A DNA stretch of 64,000 nucleotides from Phycisphaerales bacterium UBA7800 (lineage in GTDB: Bacteria > Planctomycetota > Phycisphaerae > Phycisphaerales > Phycisphaeraceae), in the NCBI GenBank assembly GCA_002480565.1, contig DLCK01000072.1:1-64000 (forward strand). Direction: 5' to 3'. Each line of letters opens with the position of its first letter. The first letter of the stretch is position 1. A program made the position numbers and the translations under genes. The notes below the pieces were generated by a model. That model ran no database searches and had not been told where the DNA came from. It saw only the letters and a list, made by a program, of their open reading frames with translations. Shown here piece by piece: positions 42,600 through 52,778 of this stretch.

Positions 42600-43631
42600 C
42601 TAGTTTAACGCATCAGAGAGAATTGTGCAGAAACATTCCAGATTTCGCATCGCATTTCCAAGACCACTTTTTGATCCTGCATCCGCTTTGACGACACGAT
42701 CAAGCAGTGCCCCTGCTCGATTCTCCGGCAAACGCCTTAGCAGACTCATAAACAGTGTCTGTCGAGCGCCCCAGAGCTTCATCTGTCGGGCGATTTCCGC
42801 ATCCGCAGCCCCTGCTTTACGCATCTGCAAGGCCATGTTCAATTTTCGGATCAGGTCCGCGACAAAGTAAAGCACCAACACCTCGTGCTGATTGGACAAG
42901 TCCACCAATTCGTGGACTTTTTCGATGGCCTTTCCCCCTGCCGTTTTGCCAAGGGAACTGCCCGAACTCAGGGCCTGGAGAATCGCTTCCTGGACAGCCC
43001 ATGCCTGTTCATCGCTGGATCGCCCGACGACCTGGTCGATGAGTTGTTCGTCGATTTTTGCACCCGGTTCAACGAGTAATGACAGCTTGGCAAGCTCGGC
43101 ATCCAAACGCATCAAGTCACAGCCAATGCGTCCGACCAAAACTTGCGCGGTGGCTTTGTCGAGTTTACATTTGTGATTTTTAGCCTGCGAAACCAACCAT
43201 GTCGCAGCCACCGCAGGTGTCGGGGCATCACATTTGATCAGACAGCCGACCTTGTTGATCGCTTTATCGAGATTACCTTTATTCCATTTTCCACTACGCA
43301 AAACGAGCGTGCCATGGTCAACTGGATTCTCGGCATAGCGCGTGAGAGCGTCACGATTGTCTTTGACAAATTCGTCAGCTTCATCAACCACCACAAGTTT
43401 GTACTGTTGCATCAGTCCATAGCTGCGCAGTTCGTCGAACACCTCAGCCAAACCTGAGTCGCTGGCATTGAATTGAATGGTCTGCACTTCGCCATGGGCC
43501 TTTTCCATGATGTCGCGGAGTTGCTGGAAGTACTGACGTTTGAGCATCATCTCCGAGCCGTATAGGACAACCATGCGCATGGTGTCGTTGAGTTCGACTG
43601 CCGCTGATTTGGTGGATGAACGTTTGGCCAT
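42600..43631 (-). CDS. holA: DNA polymerase III delta subunit
   Basis: The clamp-loader subunit that opens the beta clamp. It shows the delta pattern: a modified Walker-type start MVVLYGSEMMLKRQYFQQLR, KLVVVDEADEFVKDNRDAL, TLVLRSGKWNKG, and helical C-terminal domains III (KLNMALQMRKAGAADAEIARQMKLW). 343 aa from the ATG at 43631, normal. The frame is open 11 codons further. It begins 16 nt after the mgtE stop, so the two are probably one transcript. Confidence 0.88.
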   Translation of the reverse strand: MAKRSSTKSAAVELNDTMRMVVLYGSEMMLKRQYFQQLRDIMEKAHGEVQTIQFNASDSGLAEVFDELRSYGLMQQYKLVVVDEADEFVKDNRDALTRYAENPVDHGTLVLRSGKWNKGNLDKAINKVGCLIKCDAPTPAVAATWLVSQAKNHKCKLDKATAQVLVGRIGCDLMRLDAELAKLSLLVEPGAKIDEQLIDQVVGRSSDEQAWAVQEAILQALSSGSSLGKTAGGKAIEKVHELVDLSNQHEVLVLYFVADLIRKLNMALQMRKAGAADAEIARQMKLWGARQTLFMSLLRRLPENRAGALLDRVVKADAGSKSGLGNAMRNLECFCTILSDALN

Positions 43632-43647
43632 CGTGGCATGATATCCT

Positions 43648-45024
43648 TTAACCCACAGCAGCAAGAATGGCAGTGGTCATTTTCAATACGGTAAAAAAGG
43701 CACAAAAATCAACTGTCGTGGTCACAATCGGACCCGATGCCATCGCAGGGTCAAGTTTCATTCCCGTTAAAACCAATGGGATACATCCACCCACCACCGC
43801 ACCGACGATCACCGTCAACGGGATGGAAACCCCCACGGCAATGCCGACATATGTATTGCCTGTCCAAAGTAAAACCATGGCGAACATCAGAACACCCATG
43901 ACCAAACCAATGGCAAAACCGACGGATGCTTCTTTGGCAAACACACGCATCAAGTCCGCAGGCTTGGCAAGTCCTAATGCCAACTCACGCATACTCACGG
44001 CAACGGCCTGATTGCCACTGCATCCCGATAAACCTGCAACCAAAGGTAAAAACATTGCCAAGGCGGTGACTTCTTTGATTGTATCTTCAAACAAACTAAT
44101 CACCGATGCTGCAAGTGCGGTAAGCAGCAAAGTTGGCAACAAATACATCAATCGACGTGCCGCACGAACAGCCGTTGGCATGGTTCGCAACTCTTCGCCG
44201 GTGATAATACCGCCAAAGCGCATGAGCTTTTTATCAGAGCGTTCACCCACCGCTTCATGCACGTCTGACCGTAACACCGTCCCCAACAATTCACCTTGTT
44301 GATCCACAACCGGGACGGCGGAAAAATCTTCACGGTCAAAAAAGTGCTCCAGATCATCCAGACCAGCAACATCCGAAACCGAACTGACATCCTGCAAACT
44401 AATGGACATCAAATCGACATGACCGGGCGTGAGAACCAAATCCTTTAAACGGACCACACCTTGAAGCAGTTCGTTTTCGATCGTGTCCACCACATAGATG
44501 TAACGCACATCGACTTCACTGTATTCTTCAACATGCGACCGCAAGTCCGCAAGCACATCCATCACCTTGGCATTCAAAGGATAGCTCAAATACTCGGTGA
44601 TCATCAGACCACCAGCGGTATCCGGGTTGTACTTGACGCGTTCACGAACGTCGTCAGCTTCCTCGGGATCCATCTTCTCGAGAATGGCGGCAGCATCGTC
44701 ATCATCGAGTTCATTAAGCACGTCCACCTGTTCGTCAGAGTCAAGCTCATCAACGATGGCGGCGGCATCCGCAGCGGGTAATTCCTCAAGAATGTCAGCG
44801 GCCTGAATGTGCGGCAACTCTTCAAGCAAGTCAGCTGCATCATCCGGATCAAGCAAGGTCACCAGCAATTGCTGCTTGTCAGTTTCCATGCGCGACACCG
44901 CACGCGCCAGTTCACTGGACGTGAGAGTCCGCCAGAACTGCCGCAACGCTTCGCGGTCCTGCTGATCGACCAACTCCTCAAGGTGATCCCAAGGTTGTAT
45001 TGTGAGCTCAATGTCTTCGCTCAT
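43648..45024 (-). CDS. mgtE: Magnesium transporter MgtE
   Basis: A Mg2+ channel with its own magnesium sensor. The N domain of about 130 residues consists of short acidic repeats (LLEELPHIQAADILEELPAAD). Two CBS domains follow at about 135-255, then the plug helix and five membrane helices from about 285 with the pore motif PLVAGLSGCSGNQ. 458 aa is the normal length. AGGA is 7-8 nt before the ATG. No M-box riboswitch is evident in the short upstream region. Confidence 0.93.
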   Translation of the reverse strand: MSEDIELTIQPWDHLEELVDQQDREALRQFWRTLTSSELARAVSRMETDKQQLLVTLLDPDDAADLLEELPHIQAADILEELPAADAAAIVDELDSDEQVDVLNELDDDDAAAILEKMDPEEADDVRERVKYNPDTAGGLMITEYLSYPLNAKVMDVLADLRSHVEEYSEVDVRYIYVVDTIENELLQGVVRLKDLVLTPGHVDLMSISLQDVSSVSDVAGLDDLEHFFDREDFSAVPVVDQQGELLGTVLRSDVHEAVGERSDKKLMRFGGIITGEELRTMPTAVRAARRLMYLLPTLLLTALAASVISLFEDTIKEVTALAMFLPLVAGLSGCSGNQAVAVSMRELALGLAKPADLMRVFAKEASVGFAIGLVMGVLMFAMVLLWTGNTYVGIAVGVSIPLTVIVGAVVGGCIPLVLTGMKLDPAMASGPIVTTTVDFCAFFTVLKMTTAILAAVG

Positions 45025-45131
45025 AGGACATTCCTTACACGGTAAACAATCATCTTACCGCAATGTATTAAAGTCCGCATGAAGGATTCGCGGATTCAAT
45101 TCGCATGTTTGTGAACAAATAACAGACCGAT

Positions 45132-47591
45132 TTACTCAGTGACAAAATCCACAGGTAATTCGAGCTTCTGTTTTTGTAGACAGCTTTGTTCCGTGCACAT
45201 CTGGTATTGCAGATACAGCTTGGGCATCTGAGTAACCTTACCCGTAGCACGAATGAGGATCGGGATTTCAAACTTGCCGGTGTACACATTGATCGGCGCA
45301 TCGGCAAAGGGATAGGTCACCTGCTTGCCAGCCGGATAAGCTACTTCAATCGACACCGCATCGCTACCCTCAAGCAGCAGCTGCGTGGGCACCAGATTGT
45401 CGGTCACATCGTGAGCGTTGAGATGATAGTCCTTGCCAATATCCAACGTCAGTGTCACCATCGTCGGTTCACTGGCAAGTTTGATTTCACGAGGCTGGAT
45501 ATCCAGATTCATCACGTGTCGTTTTTCACGGGCGTCTGGCAAAGCGAATGACTGGCCCTGCTCACTGGCGGAGAGTCTGAGGTATCGCAACTGGGCATGG
45601 GCAAGATGAATCATGCCGACTTTGGCTGGCCCGAGGAGTTGGCTGGAGGCCTTTAAATCCAACTCTGCGCGATTGAGAAAGACTTGCTCACCGGTGAGTT
45701 CGTAAAGGTCAATCTGGTTATGCACCATGACACTGTTGCCACTGGGAGTCGCCCCATCGTAAGTCGAACGTGTGCGGACAAAAAGGTCTTTCTGGTCAGC
45801 CAATGTGTCGTAATAACCACCCTGGGTATCCGCAAAACGTTCGGTGACAATGAAGTTGAGTTTGACAGCTGTATCCAACCAACGGGCATCACTGGTGACA
45901 CGATGCAATTCACAAAGTGCAGCAATCAGATGCGCATAGTCTTCGAGCATGGCAGGGATATGCGCTTTGCCCTGGCGGTAGGTTCGGTTTAGCGAACCGT
46001 CATTGGCAGTCATATTTTTGAGGATCGAATCGGCTGCTTTGCTGGCAGCATCAATGTACTTCTGTTCGTTTAGGACTTGGCCGGTTCGCGCCATGCCTGC
46101 GATCATCATGCCGTTCCAACTGATGAGAACTTTATCATCGGTGCCGGGCTGTTTGCGTTGATCGCGGGATGCGAGCAACTTCGCATTAATCTGCTGGCGA
46201 AGCTCCGTCACCTGCTCAAGTGTCCGGCTGGTACTCTTGGCATAATTGGCAATCGAGACCGGCAGGAACAGGACATTGCGTCGGGGTTGATCGTGTTGAT
46301 GTGGGTCTTGAAAGTTCGTCCCAAGTGTCAGTCCATAAAGCTCGCTGGCAACTTTTTCGAGTTGCGGATCATCCAACGCAGCAGATACTTCCGGGGCCAG
46401 CCAGAGATAGTTGAGTCCTTCGCAGGCATCGACCTCTGCATCTTGTGCCGACCAGAACATCCCGGTCTCATCGCGCATTTCACGCAGGACATAATCACAG
46501 ATTTCCCGCGCAACTGTCGCATAGCGCATGGGGTCCGCTTCCGGGGGCATTTGCTTATGTGCATTGATGTAAGTCAGAGCAAGCTGGCCGTTGTCATAGA
46601 GCATTTTTTCAAAATGTGGCACCAACCATTGCCCATCGGTTGAGTAACGATGAAAGCCCCCGCCGACCTGATCGTACATCCCGCCTTGTGCCATCCGGTC
46701 AAGGGTATGCGCCAGAGCCCACTTTGCCTTTTCGTCGTCATTGGTTTGCAAAAACGCCTGTAAAAACAGGAGATTCGAAGCTTGCGGAAATTTAGGAGCC
46801 TGCCCGAACCCGGCATCCTTGGGATCGTAAATCCGCATAAGTTGGGCTTGGGTATCAGCGATGACCTGCGGGTCAATGGCATCGGCATCATGTTCGTGAC
46901 TAAGGTGATCGGCAATGGCTTTGGCAATCTCGTCGGACTGCTTGAGCACTTCATCCCGCTGAGTATGCCATGCATTGGAAAGACCTTCAATGAGCGTCGG
47001 TAAACCTGGTCGGCCATGTGCATCTTCAGGCGGGAAATAGGTGCCAGCGTAAAACGGCTTGAGGCCTGCGTCTTTACCATCGGCACTTGGAGGCGTGAGA
47101 AAAACACTCATCGGCCAGCCCCCTGAGCCGGTCATGATCTGGACTGCTGCCATGTAAATATCATCAACATCCGGGCGTTCCTCGCGGTCGACTTTGATGT
47201 TGACAAAGTGCTTGTTCATCATTGCAGCGATCTGCGGATTTTCAAAACACTGACGCTCCATGACATGACACCAATAGCAAGTCGAATAACCGATACTCAG
47301 GAAAATCGGTTTTTGTAACTTGCGTGCCAATTCAAATGCTTCGTCACCCCATGGATGCCAGTCCACCGGATTGTGTGCATGTTGCAACAGGTACGGGCTG
47401 GACTGATTGACGAGTTGGTTGGTCCACTGGTGTGTTGTGGTATCAGGAGTACTCATGGCGATTTTCTCATTGTCGGTCGAGACCGGTTTAGGTGAAGCAA
47501 AAAGCGGATACAACATTAGGAGCAAGACCCAAAAAACCAACAGGATTCCACCGATTGCCAACGTGGAATTTGCGGTAAGTCGATCGAGCAT
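45132..47591 (-). CDS. YyaL/SSP411-like thioredoxin-domain protein with DsbD-alpha-like C terminus
   Basis: 819 aa. An N-terminal membrane helix (about 9-32) precedes a DUF255 thioredoxin domain (about 55-215: SPYLLQHAHNPVDWHPWG, GYSTCYWCHVM with a CxxC). A six-hairpin glycosidase-like helical barrel follows to about 690. The last about 120 residues resemble the DsbD N-terminal immunoglobulin-like domain, with paired Cys in YQMCTEQSC. That fusion suggests a membrane-tethered extracytoplasmic redox protein. TACCAT ends 6 nt before the ATG, without a Shine-Dalgarno at proper distance. Confidence 0.82.
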   Translation of the reverse strand: MLDRLTANSTLAIGGILLVFWVLLLMLYPLFASPKPVSTDNEKIAMSTPDTTTHQWTNQLVNQSSPYLLQHAHNPVDWHPWGDEAFELARKLQKPIFLSIGYSTCYWCHVMERQCFENPQIAAMMNKHFVNIKVDREERPDVDDIYMAAVQIMTGSGGWPMSVFLTPPSADGKDAGLKPFYAGTYFPPEDAHGRPGLPTLIEGLSNAWHTQRDEVLKQSDEIAKAIADHLSHEHDADAIDPQVIADTQAQLMRIYDPKDAGFGQAPKFPQASNLLFLQAFLQTNDDEKAKWALAHTLDRMAQGGMYDQVGGGFHRYSTDGQWLVPHFEKMLYDNGQLALTYINAHKQMPPEADPMRYATVAREICDYVLREMRDETGMFWSAQDAEVDACEGLNYLWLAPEVSAALDDPQLEKVASELYGLTLGTNFQDPHQHDQPRRNVLFLPVSIANYAKSTSRTLEQVTELRQQINAKLLASRDQRKQPGTDDKVLISWNGMMIAGMARTGQVLNEQKYIDAASKAADSILKNMTANDGSLNRTYRQGKAHIPAMLEDYAHLIAALCELHRVTSDARWLDTAVKLNFIVTERFADTQGGYYDTLADQKDLFVRTRSTYDGATPSGNSVMVHNQIDLYELTGEQVFLNRAELDLKASSQLLGPAKVGMIHLAHAQLRYLRLSASEQGQSFALPDAREKRHVMNLDIQPREIKLASEPTMVTLTLDIGKDYHLNAHDVTDNLVPTQLLLEGSDAVSIEVAYPAGKQVTYPFADAPINVYTGKFEIPILIRATGKVTQMPKLYLQYQMCTEQSCLQKQKLELPVDFVTE

Positions 47592-47648
47592 ACCCTCATG
47601 GTACGAGCGAAAGGTTAAGGGAACAAAGAGTCTGGATTTAAACTGGCG

Positions 47649-48587
47649 TTACTGCACGAGACCTTTGGTTAAACGCATGAAGGCGGTTTCGAGATTGACT
47701 TTTTCCTCTTCCAGGCGTGTGAGTCGGAAGCCTGATGCGATGAGCTGTTGGGCAATGACGGAGATATCACCCACTTCGGTATCGAGAGTCACGCGAAGGG
47801 CGCTGCCATTGATAGGCGTCACGTCGGTGACATGAGGCAAATCCTTGAGCATCAGGTGCGCGTCTCCGGTGCGTTCAGCGACCGCGATATTGACGATGTG
47901 ACCGACCTTGGCGCGATGGAGGATATCGTCCACGGTGCCTGTGTATTTGAGTTCACCTTGTTCGATAATGCCGACCTTGTCACAGAGGTCCGCCAGTTCC
48001 AGGAGAATGTGTGAACTGATGAGAATGGTTTTCCCCATGCGATGCAGTTCTTTGAGCAGTTCGCGGATTTCAATGCGTGCCCGAGGGTCCAGACCTGACG
48101 CTGGCTCATCGAGTAACAACACCTTGGGATCATGAAGCAGTACACGGGCGACGGATAAACGCTGCTGCATACCACGCGAGAGCGAGTTGACTTCTGCATC
48201 GACTTTGTAGGCAAGGTCGGTCAAATCCAACACATCGGAGATGACATCGCGAGCCTTCTTGCCATGAATGTCATAGGCAGCAGCAAAAAAGGACAGGTAT
48301 TCATGGACGACCATATCATCGTATGAGCCGAAGTAGTCGGGGACGTAGCCGATGACACGGCGGACTTTTCGGGCGCTGACCGGCCCTACGGATAAACCAT
48401 CGACACGTGCTTCACCCCATGTGGGTTTGAGTAGTGTTGCGAGAATTTTGATGGTGGTGGTTTTGCCTGCACCATTGGGGCCGATGAATCCGAAACAGTC
48501 GCCCTGCTCAATGGTGAGATTGAGATTGGACAGCGCGGTCAGTTCGCCGTATCGCTTGGTGAGATTGATGGTTTGGATCATCGGCAT
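47649..48587 (-). CDS. ABC transporter ATP-binding protein, second cluster
   Basis: 312 aa, paralogous to the 28100-29119 ATPase. Walker A GPNGAGKTTT, signature LSRGMQQR, Walker B VLLLDEPASGLDP and SSHIL are present, with a C-terminal extension from about 220. It follows the GldG-like gene by 4 nt, so it pairs with that membrane protein. No permease gene is next to it, unlike the first cluster. Confidence 0.92.
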   Translation of the reverse strand: MPMIQTINLTKRYGELTALSNLNLTIEQGDCFGFIGPNGAGKTTTIKILATLLKPTWGEARVDGLSVGPVSARKVRRVIGYVPDYFGSYDDMVVHEYLSFFAAAYDIHGKKARDVISDVLDLTDLAYKVDAEVNSLSRGMQQRLSVARVLLHDPKVLLLDEPASGLDPRARIEIRELLKELHRMGKTILISSHILLELADLCDKVGIIEQGELKYTGTVDDILHRAKVGHIVNIAVAERTGDAHLMLKDLPHVTDVTPINGSALRVTLDTEVGDISVIAQQLIASGFRLTRLEEEKVNLETAFMRLTKGLVQ

Positions 48588-48591
48588 GGGT

Positions 48592-50910
48592 TTATTCCGT
48601 GGGGGCTTGGTTATCCATAATCTGCGATGGCCAGGTCAGGTGCAACATCATCCGTACCGCAACACGACCGGTTCCTGGCACAGGTACGTGATCCACCTGC
48701 ATTGGAATCGGAAGCGGCGCATTTTCCATGTATCCGATGAGCATCAGCCTTGGGAAAATAGTGTGCTTGGACCAATCCAGTTCACGTCCCAATGATCGGA
48801 GAAAATGCGTTGGTGTTTCGAAGTTAATCGCACTGGTCGTCTTCCAGTATGCCGGCGGCGGGAGCATGTCATAGAAGCTGAGCATTTCGACACCGGTTCG
48901 AATTTCGTTGGATGCCAATTGCAGGTCGGGATTGTCTGCATTGAGTAGCCGCTGCAAGGGTCGATTGCCATGTTGAAGCAACCACAGGTATCCGTCCCAA
49001 TCATGTGTCTGTCGACGCGTGGGGTAAATGACCAACCTATCGAACTTGGCAACGTTTGCGGAGCTGACTCTCAGGGGTGTGCCTGGTCGCCAAGGGTCAT
49101 TTTGACGCCAGACCAGCGGGGTTTTCCCATTACCTGGGCAGAAGACAAAGAACGTTGCCTCCAGTGGGCGAGGCAGGTTATGGGTGAGTGTTCCCTGGGG
49201 GAAATTATTCACCAATGTGACATTGCCGGAGATGAGTTTTTCCGACTCATAGCCCGGAGCCATAGGATCAGACAGTGACGCATTCCAGTTCACCGCCAAC
49301 TGTTTGGCGGTGGCGCGAAACGGGATTTTGACCGCGCCTGGGGCATTGCTGTCAAAGGCATAAGACTGCGGATCAAGGAAACCGCTGCCGGGTAAAACAG
49401 GTGGGAATCCGGGAGCAGCGATGAGATTCTGATTGCTCGTGGAGTTGGGATTGTCTGTGATTTGCACATCAACATCACCATGCCTTGCGACAAATAAACT
49501 CAACCAACTGCTGGCCCGAATCTGCTCCTGTTGAGGGTCGATATCAATGATGGAAAAGTGTTCAACCCGTGTGGTCGTCGGACGAAATGCCATTGCAGTC
49601 GCCCAGGTGATGATAGAGAAAACCAACACCGTGCCGACGAATGCACTCCATGCATAACGTTCACGGGACTTGTGTTTGAGAATGAAAAAACTCACCGGCC
49701 CGGAGATCAACCAATAGCCCGCAAAAAGCACCATGGCAATCAACAGCGCGGAGTTGTAAGTGCCCTTCATGGCGACTTGCGGGCCAACCATCACACCCAT
49801 GTCCACTGCTTGACGGTTGAAGATCGGAGTCATGGTCTGCTTGTCGAGTTGACTGCGGATTTCATCAGGTCGCATTGCCGGACTCTGCCAATTGGACAAT
49901 GTATTCCATAATGTCGGACCATTGGGTAAAGGGCCAAGTTGGCGGGATGACAGATCAATGCCCACCAATGTCACACGTCCAAAGCCACGCTGCTGTGTCA
50001 CGATGATGGGCAACTTGTCAGTCACGTCTTTGGCAAGTACTGCAACATCGCTACCTGGCCGGGGTGTGAACGTCATCATGTCCAGCCGCAACACATCAGT
50101 CGTTAAACCAAGCACAGCAGGAGCCAGTTGATCAGCGACGGGTTGCATGTCCACTTCGGGAAGCAAATCCGCCAACTGACTGGAGGTCCACAATTCCCCT
50201 ACCGTCGGGATACACACCACCAGGTGTCCGCCCTGTGTGATCCACTGCCGCAACGCCAATAGTGCAGACGGCGAGATCATCGGTGAACCGGGGTCGGCAC
50301 TATCAGGTGTCCAGATAAGCATGCTCAAAGCGCCATACCCAAACCAACGATCCGGCAATTGATCAGGCATCAGGCCACGGATCAGATACATCGGTTCATG
50401 TTGGGTATAAGGAATGTTCTCACGGGAACCAAGTTTTTGGATGTAAGGTTCAAGTCCCAAACGGGCGCGTGATCCAGTGCATGCAATGAGCGTGGTGGTT
50501 GTGGGTGCCAATGAATTGATGGGCATGATCGACTGGACGAGGATCTGGCCGGTGAGTTCATCTCGGACCCAGATATTCCAGACATCCGAACTTCGAGTCT
50601 GTAACGGTGGGACGGCATACAGCCAGACATTCTGCGTGCGACCTGCAGTGAGAGTCGTCTTGCGTTGCGCAAAGACGGTGTCCTGGTCCATGTCCTTAAG
50701 TGACCAGCCGACGATAACCTGTCGCGTGGGGCCGTTGGTGTTGTCGATGATCAGACGCATGGGCGTCCATGAGCCGGGACGGACGATCCCGCCGATACCT
50801 GTGTATGCCGGATCGACCACCATTTGTACCGGACTTTCCTGTGCCCAAATGACAGAAGCAAAGCACAGCAGTACCCAACAGATCAGCCCGGATCGTCTAA
50901 GTGAAAACAT
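48592..50910 (-). CDS. Large exported membrane protein of an ABC cluster (GldG-like), copy 2
   Basis: 772 aa from the ATG at 50910. Signal peptide (about 1-23), periplasmic domain with LLALRQWITQGGHLVVCIPT, two membrane helices near 385-410 and 420-445 (GYWLISGPVSFFILKHKSRERYAW), then an extracytoplasmic C-terminal domain. The overall plan is that of the 25240-28050 protein although it is shorter. It precedes an ABC ATPase by 4 nt. The recurrence of this pair suggests a conserved module for export or gliding-like surface processes; the function is open. Confidence 0.65.
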   Translation of the reverse strand: MFSLRRSGLICWVLLCFASVIWAQESPVQMVVDPAYTGIGGIVRPGSWTPMRLIIDNTNGPTRQVIVGWSLKDMDQDTVFAQRKTTLTAGRTQNVWLYAVPPLQTRSSDVWNIWVRDELTGQILVQSIMPINSLAPTTTTLIACTGSRARLGLEPYIQKLGSRENIPYTQHEPMYLIRGLMPDQLPDRWFGYGALSMLIWTPDSADPGSPMISPSALLALRQWITQGGHLVVCIPTVGELWTSSQLADLLPEVDMQPVADQLAPAVLGLTTDVLRLDMMTFTPRPGSDVAVLAKDVTDKLPIIVTQQRGFGRVTLVGIDLSSRQLGPLPNGPTLWNTLSNWQSPAMRPDEIRSQLDKQTMTPIFNRQAVDMGVMVGPQVAMKGTYNSALLIAMVLFAGYWLISGPVSFFILKHKSRERYAWSAFVGTVLVFSIITWATAMAFRPTTTRVEHFSIIDIDPQQEQIRASSWLSLFVARHGDVDVQITDNPNSTSNQNLIAAPGFPPVLPGSGFLDPQSYAFDSNAPGAVKIPFRATAKQLAVNWNASLSDPMAPGYESEKLISGNVTLVNNFPQGTLTHNLPRPLEATFFVFCPGNGKTPLVWRQNDPWRPGTPLRVSSANVAKFDRLVIYPTRRQTHDWDGYLWLLQHGNRPLQRLLNADNPDLQLASNEIRTGVEMLSFYDMLPPPAYWKTTSAINFETPTHFLRSLGRELDWSKHTIFPRLMLIGYMENAPLPIPMQVDHVPVPGTGRVAVRMMLHLTWPSQIMDNQAPTE

Positions 50911-50997
50911 TAATAACAGTTTAACCAACAATTGGCTGGCCTTCCACGTGTCTATATCTGAAGTTTAAGGGGGTGACTTGTCGATAAGGAAAGCACG

Positions 50998-51198
50998 ATG
51001 CCCATTGAAGTTCTACAACAAGCCTGGCCGTTTCTGCTGTTTCTGTTTTACATGCTGGTTCTGGCATTCATCAAGACACTGCTTGGACACTTCCGGCGCG
51101 AAACGGCTGTTCATAACCTGCTGCGTGAATCCAAGATGCGGCGGAATGATTATCTCAAAGAACTTGACGCTCGGATGAATAGCCACAAAGACGGATGA
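50998..51198 (+). CDS. Small single-helix membrane protein
   Basis: 66 aa. One hydrophobic helix (about 8-28, AWPFLLFLFYMLVLAFIKTLL) followed by a basic, probably helical cytoplasmic tail (HFRRETAVHNLLRESKMRRN). AAGGAAAG precedes the ATG. It is divergent from the GldG-like gene and stands alone. The family is not recognised; small size makes the call moderate, but the ribosome site and membrane topology support a real gene. Confidence 0.55.
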   Translation: MPIEVLQQAWPFLLFLFYMLVLAFIKTLLGHFRRETAVHNLLRESKMRRNDYLKELDARMNSHKDG

Positions 51199-51424
51199 TC
51201 ACCGTTCATGCTGCCAGTCAATTGCTTATAAGTCTTGCCCCGTTAGGTGTTGAAAGTATCAACTGCTTTTAGACCAATGAGTTGGTTGGTTGGATCAAGA
51301 CAGACCCTAAAAAAATTTATCTGATTTTGAAGTTGCAAAAACAAATTGTCCGATAACAATAGTCGTCCCTGTGACGCTCATTGCAGTTTTGAGCTACCCG
51401 TTTATTGCCCGTGGAGATTGGCCA

Positions 51425-51796
51425 ATGGTCGCCCAACGAGAGACACTTTCCTCAACTCGACATTCCGTTACACACAAGTTCCAGATCATGGGACATGAAG
51501 GCTATCTGACCATTGGGCTGTTTGATGATGGACGCCCCGGTGAACTTTTCATCAAGGTATCCAAAGAAGGCTCTACTCTCAGTGGCCTGATTCAAGGCTA
51601 CTGTCGGGCGTTGAGCCTTGCCCTGCAATACGGCTTACCGGTCAATGAAGCCACCAAGCGATTCAAAGGCATGCGCTTTGAACCCATGGGTCATACGTCC
51701 AACCCTGACATCCCCGAAGCGATGAGCATTATCGACTATGTCGCCCGTTATCTGGATCTGCATTTTGCTGAACCGATGCAAGCTGCTGTCGCCTGA
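51425..51796 (+). CDS. Stand-alone TSCPD-domain protein (ribonucleotide reductase C-terminal-like)
   Basis: 123 aa. It matches the TSCPD domain of B12-dependent ribonucleotide reductases: THKFQIMGHEGYLTIGLF, GRPGELFIKVSKEGSTLSG, LALQYGLPV, and FEPMGHTSNPDIPEAMSIIDY. Planctomycetes often have this part as a separate short gene beside NrdJ elsewhere in the genome. I prefer the ATG at 51425 because the family begins there; a GTG at 51371 adds a non-conserved stretch. The frame ends 29 nt before a good terminator. Its role may be regulatory or as a metal-binding partner. Confidence 0.8.
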   Translation: MVAQRETLSSTRHSVTHKFQIMGHEGYLTIGLFDDGRPGELFIKVSKEGSTLSGLIQGYCRALSLALQYGLPVNEATKRFKGMRFEPMGHTSNPDIPEAMSIIDYVARYLDLHFAEPMQAAVA

Positions 51797-51825
51797 ATTG
51801 GAATACGATTGCAATACAAAATAAC

Positions 51826-51863
51826 AAACCCGAGATTGACCTCACGGTCGGCCTCGGGTTTTT
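51826..51863 (+). terminator. Rho-independent terminator
   Basis: AAACCCGAG (51826-51834) pairs with CTCGGGTTT (51853-51861), with an inner GACC/GGTC stem, and runs into TTTTT. It ends the TSCPD gene; the TACAAT box of the next gene begins at 51867. Confidence 0.85.
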
Positions 51864-51878
51864 CTGTACAATCTGAGC

Positions 51879-52679
51879 ATGCATGACCGCAAACTCATTG
51901 AGGAATGGGATATCACCCTGCCACATCTGCCAACTCAGTTGCAGGGTGTGCGGATTGCGCATTTGACTGATCTGCATATCACCCACGATCGGCATCGTTA
52001 CAAACGTATCATCGCGGAGTTAACCACCCGACGCATTGATCTAGTCGCGCTCACGGGTGATTACATGTCCGGCTTGGAAATGCCCGAAGCTTCGCTGACC
52101 GTCATGCAGCGTTTACTCAAAGAAGTCCAGCCCCGCTACGGATTCTATGGCGTCTTTGGCAACCATGACACGCCTGACTGCGTGGACTGTTTCACCAAAC
52201 AACTCAAAGCCAACTGGCTTGACGATCAAGCAGCAATGATCGGCGATCTGCCACTGCAAATTCTGGGTGTCAACGGCAATGAAAACACACGCCCCGGATC
52301 ACTGGGCATTGCTAACAAAATCAAACGCACGAATGACTCTGGCAAGCCCGTTGTCACCGTGGTCCTCAGCCACTTCCCCTGCTTTTTACCATTGGCAAGT
52401 GATCTCGGTGCCGACGTCATGCTCAGTGGACATACCCATGGCGGGCAGATTCGCATTCCAGGGTTGGGCGCTTTTGTCAATCACGCGGACATCCCACTGA
52501 AATTCAGTTCCGGCATGCTCCGACATGGCAACACGCTGGGTCTGGTCTCGCGCGGACTGGGCGAAGTTGGACTGCCTTTGCGATTGCTGTGTCCAGCACA
52601 ACTGCCTCTGTACACCTTCCGACGTGGGCCACTGCCAGGTGTCCATTGCACGCAGACGATGGGACTCAATGCGTGGTGA
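51879..52679 (+). CDS. Calcineurin-like metallophosphoesterase (YkuE type)
   Basis: 266 aa with the two-metal site complete: HLTDLHITH, LVALTGDYMSG, GVFGNHD, VLSHFP and LSGHTHGGQ. This sub-family acts on membrane or nucleotide phosphoesters (YpbG/YkuE relatives are membrane-associated; no signal is present here). TACAAT (51867-51872) ends 6 nt before the ATG and there is no Shine-Dalgarno, so it is another leaderless candidate. The substrate is unknown. Confidence 0.88.
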   Translation: MHDRKLIEEWDITLPHLPTQLQGVRIAHLTDLHITHDRHRYKRIIAELTTRRIDLVALTGDYMSGLEMPEASLTVMQRLLKEVQPRYGFYGVFGNHDTPDCVDCFTKQLKANWLDDQAAMIGDLPLQILGVNGNENTRPGSLGIANKIKRTNDSGKPVVTVVLSHFPCFLPLASDLGADVMLSGHTHGGQIRIPGLGAFVNHADIPLKFSSGMLRHGNTLGLVSRGLGEVGLPLRLLCPAQLPLYTFRRGPLPGVHCTQTMGLNAW

Positions 52680-52778
52680 TGGAGTGTGAACAGTTCAATC
52701 ATTTCCTGTTTGCTCAAGGGACTAACGACTTGGCACCTGACAAAGGCAAAAAGACACCGAAAAACAGGCGTCATCACC

